This document shows, in pieces, positions 61,699 through 64,000 of a DNA stretch of 64,000 nucleotides (position 1 is its first letter; each line of letters begins with the position of its first letter). The notes under the pieces were generated by a model. That model did not search any database, had not been told where the DNA came from, and was given only the letters and a program-made list of their open reading frames with translations. A program made the position numbers and the translations under genes. The DNA comes from Roseateles depolymerans (GTDB taxonomy: Bacteria; Pseudomonadota; Gammaproteobacteria; Burkholderiales; Burkholderiaceae_C): the NCBI GenBank assembly GCA_003241055.1, contig QFOD01000001.1, forward strand, positions 248,001 through 312,000, read 5' to 3'.

Positions 61699-64000
61699 TC
61701 AGTCCTGCCCCAGCAGTTCCAGCGTGTCCCCCGATGGCGCCGTCACGCCGATCTGGGCCCACAGGTCTTCCATGGCGATCAGCGTCAGCATGGCTCCCGG
61801 CGTCTCGGGGCTGCCGCGCACCAGGCGCTCGCGGCCATTGCGGGTGGGGCTGGGCAGTGCCTGGCTTTCATTGATGCTGAACACCGGCCCCAGCTCTTCC
61901 ACGCGCAGGGCCAGGCCTTGCCCGCGCTCGTTGCGGCAGATGATCACGGGCGAGTCCTCGGGCGGGCAGCCGACGCCGAACATGGCCAGCCCCAGGTCCA
62001 GCACCGGGAGCATCTGCTGCCCGTACTGCAGCATGCCGACCAGGGCTCGCGGCGCGTTGGGCAGGGCCGTGATGCGGGGCTGCTCCAGGGCTTCCAGCAG
62101 ATAGCCGGCCGGCAGGCCCAGCCATTGACCGCTGATGCTGAAGCTGGCTACATCAAAGCTCTTGTCGCCCGAGCGCGGCTGGGGCGGCGCGAACTGGCGC
62201 ACGTCGCCGGCATCCGGCTCGTCAAGGCGCGTGCCCAGTGGCAGCAGCACGATGGCGATGACATCTTCCGGCGAGGGGGTCTGGCCGCGCCGGTATTCGC
62301 GGTAGCCGCCGGACAGTGAGGCGCCGACGGCATAGACCGAGCCGTCCAGCTCCAGCTCGCATTGCAGCGAGCCACCGGCGGCGATGTTGAGCTGCTCTGC
62401 CTTCAACGGCGCGACAGCGCCGACCGGCCAGCGTTCATGGGTGCTTGCAACCACGCGGCCGTCTCGGGTGACGAACAGCCCGATGGCGCGGTCGTCAGCA
62501 TCGGCGGAGGCGCCGTCGCGCGGTGGCGGCAGTGCATCGCGCAGCATGGCGCCGAACTGCGGTTCGCCATCGAACACGATGGCAATGCCGCCGACCACCT
62601 GCCCCTCGTGCTGCAGTGCCGTGGCATAGACATAGGTGGGCCGGTCGGCCTCGCCGTGCATGGCGCCGGCCGGCGGCGCATAGAGCCCGCAGGTTTCGTG
62701 GCGCGACACCACGTAGCGTTCCCGGTCGCGCAGCGCCAGGGCGGCATTCACCCAGGAGGCGTCCAGTTGCTGGCCGACATGACGGGCCTGGGCGGGGTCC
62801 GACACGGCGATCACGCGGCCGCTCAGATCGAACACCAGCAGCAGCGAATAGACCGTGTACAGGCTGTTGATGCGTTGCAGGACGGCCTGGGCCTCGGCCG
62901 CCGCGCGGCTGCGCTCGGGGTCGCCGGCGGGGCGGGCCTGGGCGGCGAGCGCACGCTGCAGGCGCGTGTCCAGCGCCCACCAGCGGCAGTCGTTGGCCCG
63001 CTCGTAGAGGTTGCGATCCATGATGTCGATCGCGAGCTGCGCCTGAAAGAGCGCGCTGTCGAACACGGCGGCCAGCGCGGAGTGCTGCAGGTTGCCGATG
63101 GCCTGCTCGAACACCAGGCGCAGTTGCTCGCCGGTGCGTTGCACCTCGTTGAGCAGCGTGACGGCGAAGGACGCCGAGCCCGAACTGGCCTGCGCCTGGG
63201 CGCGGCTGCGCAGCTTGCCGTTCCACAGCGAGCGGGACAGGTTGCGCTGGATGCGGCGGGCCTCCAGCGGGATGCCGCGCAGTTCGGCATCGAAGAGCTT
63301 GCGGGTGTCCAGCGCCGTGCTGAGCTGCCTGAGCTGTTCGCTCAGCGCGCCGGTGTCCTCGTCGTCGAAGGCCCATTCCAGCGGCATGAGCACGCGGGCC
63401 TTCCAGCCCGGAGGGCCCATATAGCCTTCGTAGCCGCTGGCGCTCGCGGCCACGCTGAGGTACTCGCGTCCGGCGAACAGCAGGCGCTCGCCGGCCGCCT
63501 GCAGCTGCGCGCCTATCGGCACCTGCCAGGCATCGGAGGTCTGCAGCACATGGTCGTCCGCATCCAGCAGGCAGATGACTGCACGCCGGTCGTCGCCCAG
63601 CAGCTTGCGGAACACGCCGTCCATCTCGTTGCCCAGCCGGAACGACAGGCACAGCAGGCCGGCCACGCCCTGCGGCGTCTTGATGGTGGTGGCGTAGATC
63701 AGACCGGTGCGGCCGCCGAGCAGTTCGGTCGGCCCGAAGCGCTCGACGTAAGGGTCAGTCGATTGCAGGGCTTGCTGGATCCAGGCCTCGTGGCAGGACG
63801 GGGTCTCGACGGCCGAGTCCAGGCGCGCGAGCACCTGGCCCTGGGGCGAGAGCACGACGATGTCGTCGTAGACCGAGTACTTGGCGACATAGTCGCGAAA
63901 GCGTGCTTCCAGTTCCACGCGGCTCGCGGCGTGCTCGGGGCTGTCCACCGGCAGCGCGGCATGCGCGCACAACGGGCCATCGGAGGCCAGGAAGCCGACG
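61699..64000 (-). CDS. Large CheW-domain sensor protein (partial, runs off the window)
   Basis: At least 766 residues; the frame is still open at the right edge, so the N-terminus is missing. The C-terminal 145 residues are CheW-like (VASFSISGQWLGLPAGYLLEALEQPRITALPNAPRALVGMLQYGQQMLPVLDL). Two upstream regions look like Cache/PAS-type sensor modules: one with DDIVVLSPQGQVLARLDSAVET and IYATTIKTPQGVAGLLCLSF near the window edge, and one with LLVFDLSGRVIAVSDPAQA followed by YVYATALQHEGQVVGGIAIVFDGEPQF. It may couple a small-molecule signal to a chemosensory array. No kinase or methyl-accepting tip is visible. Confidence 0.85.
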   Translation of the reverse strand, partial: VGFLASDGPLCAHAALPVDSPEHAASRVELEARFRDYVAKYSVYDDIVVLSPQGQVLARLDSAVETPSCHEAWIQQALQSTDPYVERFGPTELLGGRTGLIYATTIKTPQGVAGLLCLSFRLGNEMDGVFRKLLGDDRRAVICLLDADDHVLQTSDAWQVPIGAQLQAAGERLLFAGREYLSVAASASGYEGYMGPPGWKARVLMPLEWAFDDEDTGALSEQLRQLSTALDTRKLFDAELRGIPLEARRIQRNLSRSLWNGKLRSRAQAQASSGSASFAVTLLNEVQRTGEQLRLVFEQAIGNLQHSALAAVFDSALFQAQLAIDIMDRNLYERANDCRWWALDTRLQRALAAQARPAGDPERSRAAAEAQAVLQRINSLYTVYSLLLVFDLSGRVIAVSDPAQARHVGQQLDASWVNAALALRDRERYVVSRHETCGLYAPPAGAMHGEADRPTYVYATALQHEGQVVGGIAIVFDGEPQFGAMLRDALPPPRDGASADADDRAIGLFVTRDGRVVASTHERWPVGAVAPLKAEQLNIAAGGSLQCELELDGSVYAVGASLSGGYREYRRGQTPSPEDVIAIVLLPLGTRLDEPDAGDVRQFAPPQPRSGDKSFDVASFSISGQWLGLPAGYLLEALEQPRITALPNAPRALVGMLQYGQQMLPVLDLGLAMFGVGCPPEDSPVIICRNERGQGLALRVEELGPVFSINESQALPSPTRNGRERLVRGSPETPGAMLTLIAMEDLWAQIGVTAPSGDTLELLGQD

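Overview
The window looks like a high-GC betaproteobacterium of the order Burkholderiales, most likely near the Leptothrix/Rubrivivax/Ideonella group. This is inferred from gene content: nitrogen-fixation accessory genes, PEP-CTERM proteins, an intracellular PHA depolymerase, a cbb3 oxidase operon beginning with ccoI-ccoS, and an exbB-exbD-lpxK-kdsB-adk gene row. No taxonomic search was run.

Layout. 0-6.6 kb is the tail of a nif accessory cluster, mostly on the minus strand: a cysteine desulfurase/NifN chimera, nifX, a DUF269 protein, a CCE_0567-type protein, fdxB, nifQ, a thioredoxin-like ferredoxin and an unrecognised protein. It is followed by a Shethna-type (FeSII) ferredoxin fused to a ferritin-like domain, a divergent stand-alone paralogue of that ferritin-like domain, and an FmdB-type zinc ribbon protein. 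7-16 kb holds a monomeric NADP-isocitrate dehydrogenase, a Tat-exported phospholipase C, two PEP-CTERM proteins, a DUF72 protein, tadA and ldcA. 16.5-23 kb is a four-gene peptide-type ABC importer operon, followed by a candidate small RNA. 23.5-27.3 kb is tonB-exbB-exbD-exbD plus a secreted repeat-type protein.

27.4-32 kb (minus) is an SDR gene, adk, kdsB, a Trm112-like gene, lpxK and a second exbD/exbB pair. 32.4-37 kb holds xseA, sodB, phaZ, a GST-like gene and a cupin gene. 37.3-47.8 kb is the microaerobic respiration block: ccoI-S-N-O-Q-P-G, two small membrane genes, fnr, hemN and a TauE/SafE protein. 47.9-52.4 kb holds dimeric icd, a cold-shock gene, clpS and clpA. 52.4-55.6 kb (minus) is mtfA, lpxH, two cyclophilins and a TPR protein. 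55.6-61.6 kb holds cysS (behind a possible cysteine leader peptide), a DNA glycosylase, accA, tilS, lysC and tRNA-Ser. The window ends inside a large CheW-domain sensor protein.

How it works together: oxygen is the common theme. The nif proteins handle FeMo-cofactor assembly, the FeSII fusion resembles a nitrogenase-protecting protein, and the cbb3 oxidase respires at low oxygen. FNR-type palindromes lie upstream of ccoI and hemN, between the two ferritin-like genes, and ahead of a candidate sRNA. The strongest oddities are the in-frame iscS'-nifN chimera behind a sigma-54-type promoter, the FeSII-ferritin fusion, a Cys-Cys leader ORF abutting cysS, and FNR boxes centred exactly 41.5 bp before the start codons of both ccoI and hemN.
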